Shown: positions 1-6,716 of the stretch, one piece after another
How positions within the stretch are numbered: position 1 is the first letter of the stretch
How the letters are laid out: every line of letters begins with the position of its first letter
Assembly (NCBI GenBank): GCA_029932895.1
Contig: JAOZPF010000092.1
Coordinates: forward strand, 815 to 9,819
Reading direction: 5' to 3'
DNA length: 9,005 bases
From: Anaerolineae bacterium
GTDB lineage: Bacteria > Chloroflexota > Anaerolineae > B4-G1 > DUEL01
The notes under the pieces: model-generated
Database searches by the model: none
Seen by the model: the letters and a program-made list of their open reading frames with translations, nothing else
Told to the model about the DNA's origin: nothing
Position numbers and translations under genes: made by a program

Positions 1-45
1 AGGCCAGGCCAATTGTCCGATTCGCAATTTTGGTCGCATAGGAGT

Positions 46-73
46 ATTGTAACCGGTCTGGGGCAGGAGGCAA
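46..73 (-). promoter_or_regulatory. weak candidate divergent promoter
   Basis: Read on the minus strand, TTGCCT (73-68) and TACAAT (51-46) are separated by 16 bases, a moderate match to a sigma-70 promoter. It would fire leftward out of the window. An ATG on the minus strand at 39-37 opens a frame that stays open to the window edge (it begins MRPKLRIGQLAWP). That start sits about where transcription would begin, so any transcript would be nearly leaderless. No Shine-Dalgarno sequence precedes it. This could be chance, since only 13 codons are visible. Confidence 0.2.
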
Positions 74-104
74 GAGACAAAACAGAGACACCACGGGGAA
101 GCGA

Positions 105-140
105 GCTCTTGACAAACGGCTCTGTTCTGCTATAAAGAGC
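105..140. promoter_or_regulatory. inverted repeat over the promoter, possible operator
   Basis: GCTCTT (105-110) and AAGAGC (135-140) form an inverted repeat with a 24-base spacer. The arms overlap the -35 and -10 elements of the plus-strand promoter. A further GCTCT lies at 119-123 between them. Arms that flank and overlap both promoter elements are what a repressor site could look like, but six-base arms this far apart can arise by chance and no known operator is recognised. Confidence 0.2.
109..136 (+). promoter_or_regulatory. sigma-70-type promoter of the five-gene plus-strand operon
   Basis: A perfect -35 box TTGACA (109-114) is followed after 16 bases by TATAAA (131-136). The -10 is preceded by TGC (128-130), an extended -10 motif (TGn). 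Transcription would start near 142-145, giving a leader of about 33 bases. The leader holds AGGAG (164-168), eight bases before the ATG at 177. No other promoter of similar quality was seen upstream of the later plus-strand genes, so this one probably drives the whole block. Confidence 0.72.
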
Positions 141-176
141 GCGGTATTATTATGTACCCACACAGGAGCAGGAACA

Positions 177-1157
177 ATGATCCGCATTCTCTCAGGCAAT
201 GACGTGCGCCAGGCGTTGCCGATGGCTACAGCCATCGCAGCGATGAAACAGGCCTTCGCCCAGCTCTCGCTGGGGCAGGCCGATGTGCCATTGCGCGTAC
301 CGCTACCAGTAGAACGTCACAACGGTGTCACTCTCTTTATGCCAGCCTACCTCTCTGGCGACGACCATATGGCGGTCAAGATCGTCTCGGTTTTCAACGA
401 CAATCCGGCCATGGGATTGCCGCTGATCCACGCTCTGGTGGTAGTGGTCGACACAGAGACCGGTGCGCCGGCGGCGGTGATGGATGGAACCACCCTGACA
501 GCGCTGCGTACCGGGGCAGCCTCCGGTGCTGCCACCGACCTGCTGGCACGGGAGGGGGTGCACACGGCGGCTATCTTTGGCGCTGGCGCGCAGGGCCGGA
601 CACAATTGGAGGCGGTCTGCGCCGTGCGGCCCATCCGGCAGGTGTGGGTCTATGACCTCTCACCGCAGCGGGCGGCCGCCTTTGCCGCAGAGATGAGCCA
701 GCGTCTGGCGCTGCCAGTTCAGGCGGCCGCCTCACCGGCCCAAGCAGTGCGCCAGGCAGATGTCATCTGCACCGCCACCACCTCCACCACGCCCGTCTTT
801 GACGACAGTGACGTCAGACCGGGCACGCACATCAACGCGGTGGGCGCCTATACCCCCACGATGCAGGAGATTCCGCCGCAGACAGTGCTGCGGGCCAGGG
901 TGGTCATCGACCACCGGGAGGCAAGCCTGGCTGAGGCCGGCGACCTGCTGATCCCGATCAGGGAAGGGCTGATGGGCCGGGATCACATCGCCGCAGAGTT
1001 GGGCGAGATCGTCGCCGGACGCAAACCGGGGCGCACCTCGGCGGAGGAGATCACTCTTTTCAAGTCGGTGGGAGTGGCCGTGCAGGACGTGGCAGCAGCG
1101 GCCGCCGCACTGGAGGCGGCGCGGCAACTTGGCCTGGGCGTCGAGGTGGAGCTATAG
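177..1157 (+). CDS. ornithine cyclodeaminase/mu-crystallin family oxidoreductase (ketimine-reductase-like)
   Basis: This 326-residue protein has the usual length of the ornithine cyclodeaminase/mu-crystallin family, cytoplasmic NAD(P)-dependent enzymes acting on imines or amino acids. It shows the family's conserved lysine in VKIV (K68), RTGAASG at 111-117, the Rossmann loop GAGAQG at 135-140, an acidic residue ending the next strand (D160), and a C-terminal ITLFKSVG segment at 292-299. The stretch at 219-227 reads INAVGAYTP; true ornithine cyclodeaminases carry GGDCPGK there, and their catalytic Asp is a Tyr here (Y225). It is therefore more likely an imine/ketimine reductase (such as pyrroline-2-carboxylate reductase) or an amino acid dehydrogenase than a deaminating cyclase. 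The start is supported by AGGAG at 164-168. It is the first gene of its operon, and its stop overlaps the next start (TAGTG). The exact substrate is unknown. Confidence 0.9.
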   Translation: MIRILSGNDVRQALPMATAIAAMKQAFAQLSLGQADVPLRVPLPVERHNGVTLFMPAYLSGDDHMAVKIVSVFNDNPAMGLPLIHALVVVVDTETGAPAAVMDGTTLTALRTGAASGAATDLLAREGVHTAAIFGAGAQGRTQLEAVCAVRPIRQVWVYDLSPQRAAAFAAEMSQRLALPVQAAASPAQAVRQADVICTATTSTTPVFDDSDVRPGTHINAVGAYTPTMQEIPPQTVLRARVVIDHREASLAEAGDLLIPIREGLMGRDHIAAELGEIVAGRKPGRTSAEEITLFKSVGVAVQDVAAAAAALEAARQLGLGVEVEL

Positions 1158-2056
1158 TGGGATCAACCCACCTGCGCGGATACGGCCTGGCCCTCGTCGC
1201 CGCCGCGTTGTGGGCGACGCTGGGCCTCTTTTACCACCAACTGGCTGCCTATGGCCTCTCTCTGCTGACCATTGTCTTTTTCCGCGCCGCCATTGCCGCC
1301 CTCCTTCTCTTTGCCGTGCTGGGTGTCCGCTCCCCCGACTCGCTCAAACTCAGGGGACGGGACTGGCTTCTCTTTGCCGTTTTTGGCTTGGTCGGCGTGG
1401 CAGCCTTCTTTGCCATCTATATCCACGCCATTGACCTCACCGGGATGGGGGTGGCAGCAGTGCTCATGTACACCGCCCCGGTCTGGGTGGCGCTCATCGG
1501 TGCGGTGTCGCTTCACGAGCCATTCACGCTGCGCAAGAGCGGGGCGCTGGTACTGGCCGTCACGGGCTGTGCACTGGTGGGCCGCGTGTACGACCTGGCG
1601 AGCGTGCGGCTGAATCTGGTGGGCATTCTGGCTGGCTTGGGGGCCGGGCTGACCTATGGCCTCTACACCGTTTTCAGCAAAATCGCCCAACGACGCCACA
1701 CCGCCTGGGCCACGCTGGCCTACGCGCTGGGACTGGGCACGCTCTTTATGCTCCCTCTCCAGACGCCAGCGGAGTTGGCCCGGGCCGTGGCTTCACCACC
1801 AACCATCATCTGGCTGATTGCGCTGGGGATCGTGCCCACCCTCGGCGGCGGGCTCGCTTTCAACGCCGCCTTGCGGCTGATTCCAGCCAGCAACGCCAGC
1901 ATCATCGCTACTTTGGAACCGGTCATCGCGGCACTGCTGGGCTGGACGTTCCTAGGAGAACGAATGGTCCCCCTTCAACTCCTGGGCACAGCACTGGTTC
2001 TGAGCGCAGTTCTCATTCTACAACGCCATCTGGCGAACGAAAGGAGCACACCATGA
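1157..2056 (+). CDS. EamA/DMT-superfamily transporter
   Basis: This 299-residue inner-membrane protein has the standard length and ten-helix layout of the drug/metabolite transporter superfamily, with two EamA halves at roughly residues 8-142 and 154-289. The repeat signature is seen twice: TAPVWVALIG with a following glutamate (106-121) and LEPVIAALLGW with FLGE (253-268). Members export or import small metabolites, often amino acids. The start is a GTG whose G is the last base of the previous stop codon, with GAGGTGGAG just upstream (1144-1152). The end overlaps the next gene as ATGA. Tight coupling to two amino-acid or imine oxidoreductases suggests that it moves their substrate or product, but the cargo cannot be read from sequence. 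Confidence 0.92.
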   Translation: MGSTHLRGYGLALVAAALWATLGLFYHQLAAYGLSLLTIVFFRAAIAALLLFAVLGVRSPDSLKLRGRDWLLFAVFGLVGVAAFFAIYIHAIDLTGMGVAAVLMYTAPVWVALIGAVSLHEPFTLRKSGALVLAVTGCALVGRVYDLASVRLNLVGILAGLGAGLTYGLYTVFSKIAQRRHTAWATLAYALGLGTLFMLPLQTPAELARAVASPPTIIWLIALGIVPTLGGGLAFNAALRLIPASNASIIATLEPVIAALLGWTFLGERMVPLQLLGTALVLSAVLILQRHLANERSTP

Positions 2057-3210
2057 CCTTGCTATCTACTGCTGATGTCGTCATCATCGGCGGTGGCGTG
2101 ATGGGAACCAGCACCGCCTATCATCTGGCGCTAAAGGGATGTAAGAAGGTGCTGCTACTGGAGCGAGAGTCTTTCTTCGGCATCCAGGCCACTGGCAAAT
2201 GCGCCGGGGGCATCCGCTACCAGTTCGGCACCGAGATCAACGTGCGCCTCTCCCTGCTCAGCCTGCCGATGCTGGACCGATTCGAGGAAGAACTGGAGCA
2301 GCCCATCGACCTGCGCCGCTGCGGCTATCTCTTTTTGCTGACCAATGAGGAAGACGCAAGCACCTTTCGCGGAAATATGGCGATGCAGAACCAACTGGGG
2401 GTGAGAACAGAGTGGCTCGAGCCGGACGAGATCGCCAGAAAAGTGAGCCTGCTTGACCTGACGGGGGTCCTGGGAGCGACATGGAACGCCGATGACGGGC
2501 TTGCCGATCCCAACAGCGTAGTTCAGGGATACGTCTCCGGTGCGCGGCGGCTGGGCGCACGGCTACTGAACGACGTCACGGTGACCGGCGTGCGTGTGCA
2601 GGGCGGACGGGTGCGCTCTGTCGTCACCGATCAGGGCGAGGTGGCGACAGAGGTTGTGGTGGACGCGGCCGGGCCGTGGGCCGGCGAGGTGGGCCGGATG
2701 GCAGGACTGGATATCCCCATCGTCCCCCTACGCCGCCAGATCGTCGTCACCGGGCCGATACCGGAGGTTCCACCCGACTTTCCCTTTATCATCGACTTTG
2801 CCCAGTCCCTCTATTTTCACCGCGAGGGGCGGGGCATCCTGACGGGTATGTCGAACCCCAACGAGGCAGTCGGGTTCAGCCAGGCGGTCGACCAGGAATG
2901 GGAGCTTGTTCACCTGGAGGCAGCAATGCAACGGCTGCCCGTTCTGGAAAGGGCAGGCTTGGCAAGCCGCTGGGCCGGCCTGTACGAGGTCTCCCCCGAC
3001 GCCCACCCCATCCTCGGCCGCATTCCCCAGGTTGAGGGGTTCTACTGCGTGGGCGGATTCAGCGGTCACGGCTTTATGCACGGCCCAATTTGCGGCCTGC
3101 TGTTAGCGGAAGAGATCCTCGACGGACAGGCGCACACGCTGGACATCGCGCCGCTGCGCATCGACCGCTTTGCGGCGGGAAAGGGCATCAGCGAGTACAA
3201 CGTGGTGTGA
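2053..3210 (+). CDS. FAD-dependent amine/amino-acid oxidoreductase (DadA/SoxB type)
   Basis: This 385-residue flavoprotein belongs to the DAO fold family, which includes glycine oxidase, sarcosine oxidase beta subunit and D-amino-acid or proline dehydrogenases. Visible features are the N-terminal FAD dinucleotide fold (IIGGGVMG, 11-18), the ribose-binding Glu (E37), a TGKCAGGIRYQF block at 47-58, DAAGPWA (204-210) and the C-terminal flavin segment GGFSGHGFMHGP (334-345). It would oxidise a secondary or primary amine to an imine, passing electrons to oxygen or a quinone. No signal peptide or membrane helix is seen. The ATG overlaps the previous stop (ATGA) and has AAGGAG at 2041-2046. Its place after an imine-reductase-like gene and a transporter suggests cyclic amino acid or N-methyl amino acid metabolism. 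Substrate specificity is not determined. Confidence 0.9.
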   Translation: MTLLSTADVVIIGGGVMGTSTAYHLALKGCKKVLLLERESFFGIQATGKCAGGIRYQFGTEINVRLSLLSLPMLDRFEEELEQPIDLRRCGYLFLLTNEEDASTFRGNMAMQNQLGVRTEWLEPDEIARKVSLLDLTGVLGATWNADDGLADPNSVVQGYVSGARRLGARLLNDVTVTGVRVQGGRVRSVVTDQGEVATEVVVDAAGPWAGEVGRMAGLDIPIVPLRRQIVVTGPIPEVPPDFPFIIDFAQSLYFHREGRGILTGMSNPNEAVGFSQAVDQEWELVHLEAAMQRLPVLERAGLASRWAGLYEVSPDAHPILGRIPQVEGFYCVGGFSGHGFMHGPICGLLLAEEILDGQAHTLDIAPLRIDRFAAGKGISEYNVV

Positions 3211-5486
3211 TGAGCGATAGGAAGCGAGCCATCGACCCGGGGATATTGCTGGCGTTGGCGCTGGCGCTCATCGCCGCCAGCCCCTTCCTGGCTCAGCCCG
3301 GCCTGCCCCGCGATACCGACGCCGAGCTGCACGTTTTTCGCGCCGCCGAGGTCGCCGCCTGCTGGCAACAATCCGTGCTTTACCCTCGTTGGGCACCCGA
3401 CTTTTACTTTGGCTATGGCTATCCCATCTTTAATTACTACGCCCCCCTGACCTACCACCTCGCCAGCCTGTTCGCACTGCTGCCCGGCCTGGACATTGTG
3501 TCCGGAGTCAAGGCGGTCTTTGTACTGGCGCTGCTCCTCGGCGGCCTGGGAAGCTATCTCCTGACGCGGGAACTGTTCGGGCCGGAGGCCGGGGTTGTGG
3601 CAGCGGCGGCCTTTGTCACCGCTCCCTACTTGCTCTTTATCGACCCCCACGCCCGTGGGGACCTGGCGGAGCATTTTGCCGTGGGGCTGCTCCCCCTAGC
3701 TCTCTTTTTCCTGCGTCGGCTGGTGAGGCATGGGGGGCGGGGACCGCTGATCGGGACAACCCTGTCAGTCACCGCGCTCCTGACCAGCCACAATCTCCTG
3801 GGCGTCGTCGGGCTGGCGCTTCTGCTGGCAAGCTGGGGCTGGCAAACGGTCGTGGAAAAACAGCGCGATGGGGTGGGGCGGGGGTTGCTCGGCATTGGGC
3901 TGGGCGTGACCCTCAGCGCTTTTTTCTGGTTGCCGCTGCTGATCGAACTGAACGAGGTTCAACTCAGCGTGACCGGCGGTCATTTTGACTTTCGCCATCA
4001 CTTTGTGGCCGTGCGGGAGCTTTTGGCCCCCTCCATCCTTCTGGACCATCGCTCCATCGCCCCGCGGTACCGCTTTAACCTGGGGATCGTCCAATGGGTG
4101 CTGGCGCTGACGGGCACACTGGGCCTGCTATGGCGTCCAGCGCTCCGCCGTCGGACGGGGTTTTTCGCCCTGGCGAGTGGTGGATTGCTCCTGCTCATCA
4201 CTCCCGCCTCCCACATCGTCTGGGAAGCAATCCCCACCCTGGCCTATTTCCAATTCCCGTGGCGATTCCTTGGCCCGACGGCAACTGGGCTGGCAGCCCT
4301 GGCAGGGAGCAGTATCAATCTTCTTCCTCGAGGACGATGGAGGACGGGGGGAGCTGCCGTGACCCTCCTCGCCACCCTGGTTCTGGCCTTGCCGCTGATG
4401 TTCCCGCCGCCTTGGGCACCTGACTTTGGCGACACCTCCCCCGCCGGCATCGTCGACTTTGAGCTACAGGGCAAAGTGGTCGGCACGACCTCCACCGGCG
4501 ACTTTTTGCCCCGGCAGGTCCAGGTTCCGCTGCATCCAGAGCCAACTCTGATAGCATCATATCACGGCCCGGGGCCGGTGGACAAGGTGAACCGGGCTGT
4601 GTTGCCAGAGGGAACGGAGGTGGACGTGCTGGAACACGGCCCCACCCACGACCGCTTTCACGTCTCGGGGGAGCACCACTTTGTCTTTCGTCTCTACACT
4701 ATCCTCTTCCCCGGATGGCACGCCTATGTGGACGGCGAGGAGGTCGAGATCGAGCCCGGACAGCCCGAGGGGTTCATCACGTTTTGGGTGGAGCCAGGGG
4801 AACACGACCTGCTGGTCCGCCTGGAGAACACCGCGCCCCGGCGGGCGGGCTGGGGACTGGCGGCGGGCGGGCTGATGGTGCTGGCCCTGGCGCTCGTGCT
4901 GACGCGACCGGTCGCGCCAACAACTCTGGCACCGGCTTCGCGGCGGACTATGGCGTGGTTGAGCGGCGCGATCGCTCTGTTTCTCCTCTTCAAACTCGGG
5001 CTGGTCGACCATCACGACACCTGGTTCCGCTATACCTCGGGACCGGGGGAGGCCAGAGCTGCCCAACACACCCAGCACAGCGCCCTGGAAGGGGGAATCG
5101 ATTTCCTCGGCTTTGACCTCTCCCGCCAGCAGGTGCGCGCGGGGGAGGAATTGCAAGTAGTACTCTACTGGGAAGCACTGGAACCGCAGACAGTCAACTA
5201 CCAGTCCTTCGTCCATCTGATGGGGGCAGACGGTCGCTCCTGGGGTCAATCGGATGCCCTGAACCCAGGGGGACTGCCCACAACCCGCTGGCCACAGGGC
5301 CGCTACGTCTGGGACCTACACCGGGTGGTTGTGCGCCCCGACGCCCCGCCGGGGCGCTACACACTGGCGGTGGGGCTTTACACCCTGGCCGATGGACAGC
5401 GGCTGCCGGTATTGGGAGCAAAAGGGGAGCCCGCCGGCAATATTATCACCCTGGAGGTTCCGGTGGAGGTCTTGCCGGCACGATGA
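3210..5486 (+). CDS. polytopic membrane protein, PTPS-related/YfhO-like (GT-C-type) with C-terminal beta-sandwich
   Basis: Length is 758 residues. An upstream in-frame start at 3090 exists, but the ATG at 3210 forms TGATG with the previous stop and opens on a short charged N-terminus followed by a helix (11-30), so it is preferred. There is no clear Shine-Dalgarno, so expression probably depends on coupling. About a dozen hydrophobic segments fill residues 11-400. The first loop has DTDAELHVFRAAEV (35-48) and a YPRW...FGYGYPIFNYYAP stretch (58-79), then HARGDLAEHF (147-156). These resemble the bacterial 6-pyruvoyl-tetrahydropterin-synthase-related membrane family, whose layout is like GT-C glycosyltransferases. 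A soluble part at 400-545 includes the YfhO-like LFPGWHAYVDG (499-509). Two more helices (about 545-565, 581-598) precede a beta-rich domain (629-755) with QSFVHL and YTLAVGLYTL. A role in polyprenyl-linked sugar transfer or surface polymers is inferred; no substrate is known. Confidence 0.82.
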   Translation: MSDRKRAIDPGILLALALALIAASPFLAQPGLPRDTDAELHVFRAAEVAACWQQSVLYPRWAPDFYFGYGYPIFNYYAPLTYHLASLFALLPGLDIVSGVKAVFVLALLLGGLGSYLLTRELFGPEAGVVAAAAFVTAPYLLFIDPHARGDLAEHFAVGLLPLALFFLRRLVRHGGRGPLIGTTLSVTALLTSHNLLGVVGLALLLASWGWQTVVEKQRDGVGRGLLGIGLGVTLSAFFWLPLLIELNEVQLSVTGGHFDFRHHFVAVRELLAPSILLDHRSIAPRYRFNLGIVQWVLALTGTLGLLWRPALRRRTGFFALASGGLLLLITPASHIVWEAIPTLAYFQFPWRFLGPTATGLAALAGSSINLLPRGRWRTGGAAVTLLATLVLALPLMFPPPWAPDFGDTSPAGIVDFELQGKVVGTTSTGDFLPRQVQVPLHPEPTLIASYHGPGPVDKVNRAVLPEGTEVDVLEHGPTHDRFHVSGEHHFVFRLYTILFPGWHAYVDGEEVEIEPGQPEGFITFWVEPGEHDLLVRLENTAPRRAGWGLAAGGLMVLALALVLTRPVAPTTLAPASRRTMAWLSGAIALFLLFKLGLVDHHDTWFRYTSGPGEARAAQHTQHSALEGGIDFLGFDLSRQQVRAGEELQVVLYWEALEPQTVNYQSFVHLMGADGRSWGQSDALNPGGLPTTRWPQGRYVWDLHRVVVRPDAPPGRYTLAVGLYTLADGQRLPVLGAKGEPAGNIITLEVPVEVLPAR

Positions 5487-5507
5487 CAGCCGGAGAAGGA
5501 GAAACAG

Positions 5508-5903
5508 ATGGAAGAACGCATTGCCACAGCCATCCGGCAGCACCTGGATCAGGAGGGAAAACTCCGCTGTGCGGCGGCTTTCCGCGTGGCGAAAGAGCTA
5601 GACCTGCCCCCTCTGACTGTTGGTCAGACGGCCAACGAGATGGAGATCAAGCTGAGTCACTGTCAACTGGGGCTTTTCGGCTACGGCCCCAAGGCCGAGG
5701 GGCGGCACAAGATTGTGCGCCCAGCCGATGAAGTGGCCCCCGGGCTGGCGCAGGCCATCCACGACGGGCTGAGCGAAGGTAAACTGTCCTGTCGGGCGAT
5801 TTGGGAGATTGCCGCCGCGCTACACATTCCCAAGATGGAGGTCTCGGCAGCAGCGGAGGCGCTAGAGATCAAGATCGTGCACTGTCAGCTCGGGGCTTTT
5901 TGA
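5508..5903 (+). CDS. small protein of two tandem CQLGxF modules, function unknown
   Basis: I do not recognise this 131-residue family. It is an internal duplication: residues 4-57 and 80-131 align with a one-residue gap and 24 identities over 52 positions by hand count. Both copies contain EGKL followed by a Cys, then an A...L...P...V helix pattern, then EIK, and both end in HCQLGxF. The cysteines fall at C21/C52 and C95/C126, 31 residues apart in each copy. The middle of each module looks like a helix-turn-helix, so nucleic-acid binding is possible, and the paired cysteines could bind metal or form a disulfide; both ideas are inference. The linker (58-76) is basic (GYGPKAEGRHKIV). AGAAGGAGA (5493-5501) precedes the ATG, 21 bases after the previous stop, so it is probably the last gene of the operon. 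Confidence 0.85.
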   Translation: MEERIATAIRQHLDQEGKLRCAAAFRVAKELDLPPLTVGQTANEMEIKLSHCQLGLFGYGPKAEGRHKIVRPADEVAPGLAQAIHDGLSEGKLSCRAIWEIAAALHIPKMEVSAAAEALEIKIVHCQLGAF

Positions 5904-5920
5904 GCTCTGCCGGGACATGT

Positions 5921-5960
5921 GAGCAAAAACAGTGCTCCCGCCGGACTGTGGTCCAGCGGG
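5921..5960. terminator. candidate bidirectional terminator between convergent genes
   Basis: CCCGC-C-GGAC (5937-5946) can pair with GTCC-A-GCGGG (5951-5960) around a TGTG loop, a nine-pair stem with one mismatch. Read on the minus strand, after the S1 gene, it is followed by a T run (TTTTT, complement of 5925-5929) about seven bases on. Read on the plus strand the tail is only TTGGGTTCTCT, a poor U-tract. A second small stem, GAGC/GCTC (5921-5924 with 5934-5937), overlaps it. The position in the only gap between two converging genes supports a terminator role; the tails are not ideal. Confidence 0.45.
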
Positions 5961-5969
5961 TTGGGTTCT

Positions 5970-6668
5970 CTAGCCGTGCTGTTGGAGCGTGCGGCTCAGG
6001 ATGTCATCCTGCTCGGAGCGCTGCTTGTCCCCTCGCGCACCAGAGTGCTTGCCGTGCCTCCGCACCTCGGCGTGCCGTGCTTTGCGGAACGCCATTTCGA
6101 AAGGAGTGGGCAGCTCTTCCTCGTCCTCATCTTCCTCTATCGTCGCCTCGGCGAACTCTTCCATCGTCAGGTCGATGCGCTTTTTGGAGCGATCGAGGCT
6201 CAAGATGCGGACGTCGATCTCGTCCCCCATATGGAACAGCTCGGCGGGAGAGCCAAAGACGCGGCCGCCCATCTCGCGGCTATGGAGCAGACCAGGGCGC
6301 TCGGCCCCGATATCCACAAAAACACCATACCGCTCGATGCGAACGACCTTGCCGGTATAAACCTGGCCGACCTTGAGCTCTTTCCAGGTCACATCAGGTG
6401 GCTTGACCATCGTCAGCGCAATGCGGCCTTGCTCCGGGTCGACGCGGGTCACCCACACAGTCACCCGGTCCCCCTCGGAGACCACATCGGAGACCCGGTC
6501 CACGTGCCGGTCGCTGAGTTGGGAGATGTGGATGAGGCCATCACGCTCCAGGCCGAGGTCCACAAAAGCGCCGTACAGCTCGACGCGTCGGATGACGCCT
6601 TCGAGCTTCATCTTGGGAGCCAAGTCGGCAATGGAAGTTGGTTGGGATTGGTTGGTTTCTTCACTCAC
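5970..6668 (-). CDS. two-S1-domain RNA-binding protein
   Basis: This 232-residue cytoplasmic protein has two S1 OB-fold domains, at residues about 18-88 and 98-170. Each shows the core pattern: GVIRRVELYGAFVDLG with GLIHISQLSD in the first, GKVVRIERYGVFVDIG with GLLHSREM in the second. The tail has an acidic run (178-185, all Asp/Glu), then a basic stretch (196-216, Arg/Lys/His-rich), ending in DDILSRTLQQ. It is much shorter than ribosomal protein S1 of Proteobacteria (usually six domains) but like the short S1-like proteins of several other phyla. It probably binds mRNA or structured RNA on or near the 30S subunit. The start is GTG at 6668 with AGAGGTGAGA at 6680-6671. It has its own strong promoter and a structured leader, and lies downstream of the smpB block. 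Confidence 0.93.
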   Translation of the reverse strand: MSEETNQSQPTSIADLAPKMKLEGVIRRVELYGAFVDLGLERDGLIHISQLSDRHVDRVSDVVSEGDRVTVWVTRVDPEQGRIALTMVKPPDVTWKELKVGQVYTGKVVRIERYGVFVDIGAERPGLLHSREMGGRVFGSPAELFHMGDEIDVRILSLDRSKKRIDLTMEEFAEATIEEDEDEEELPTPFEMAFRKARHAEVRRHGKHSGARGDKQRSEQDDILSRTLQQHG

Positions 6669-6692
6669 GCTCTCACCTCTAACTCACGCCCT

Positions 6693-6704
6693 CGCCCGCG
6701 GGCG
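6693..6704. repeat. GC-rich 12-base perfect palindrome in the S1-gene leader
   Basis: CGCCCGCGGGCG is its own reverse complement. It lies in the transcribed leader of the S1-domain gene, 12 bases before the Shine-Dalgarno region begins (6680). As RNA it cannot close into a tight hairpin without losing its central pairs, but the neighbouring GCCCC (minus strand, 6709-6705) can pair with GGGC at the end of the upstream hairpin, so the two elements could compete. It could also be a DNA-level binding site. No known motif is recognised. Confidence 0.4.
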
Positions 6705-6716
6705 GGGCAAACTTTA

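Noticed and set aside
8..33. Inverted repeat AATTG/CAATT near the left edge
   Set aside because: Only five base pairs with a nine-base loop, AT-rich and interrupted when extended; too weak to call a terminator or operator.
671..731. Two copies of the palindrome GGCGGCCGCC (671-680 and 722-731)
   Set aside because: Both fall in alanine-coding stretches of a GC-rich gene, in different contexts; explained by codon use rather than a repeat element.
1163..1699. 178-codon minus-strand open frame within the EamA gene
   Set aside because: Its His/Gln-rich composition is typical of the strand opposite hydrophobic helices, and it has no supporting signals.
3090..3209. N-terminal extension of the membrane protein from an upstream in-frame start
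   Set aside because: The 40 extra residues are Arg/His/Gly-rich and out of frame over the conserved end of the flavoenzyme gene; the ATG at 3210 gives a normal N-terminal helix and a TGATG junction.
3066..3674. 202-codon minus-strand open frame spanning the end of the flavoenzyme gene and the start of the membrane protein gene
   Set aside because: Both genes below it are supported by motifs and by the TGATG junction; the frame is Gly/Gln-rich with no recognisable domain.
4557..5249. 230-codon minus-strand open frame inside the membrane protein gene
   Set aside because: It is opposite the well-supported soluble and C-terminal regions of the membrane protein, with low-complexity composition and no start context.
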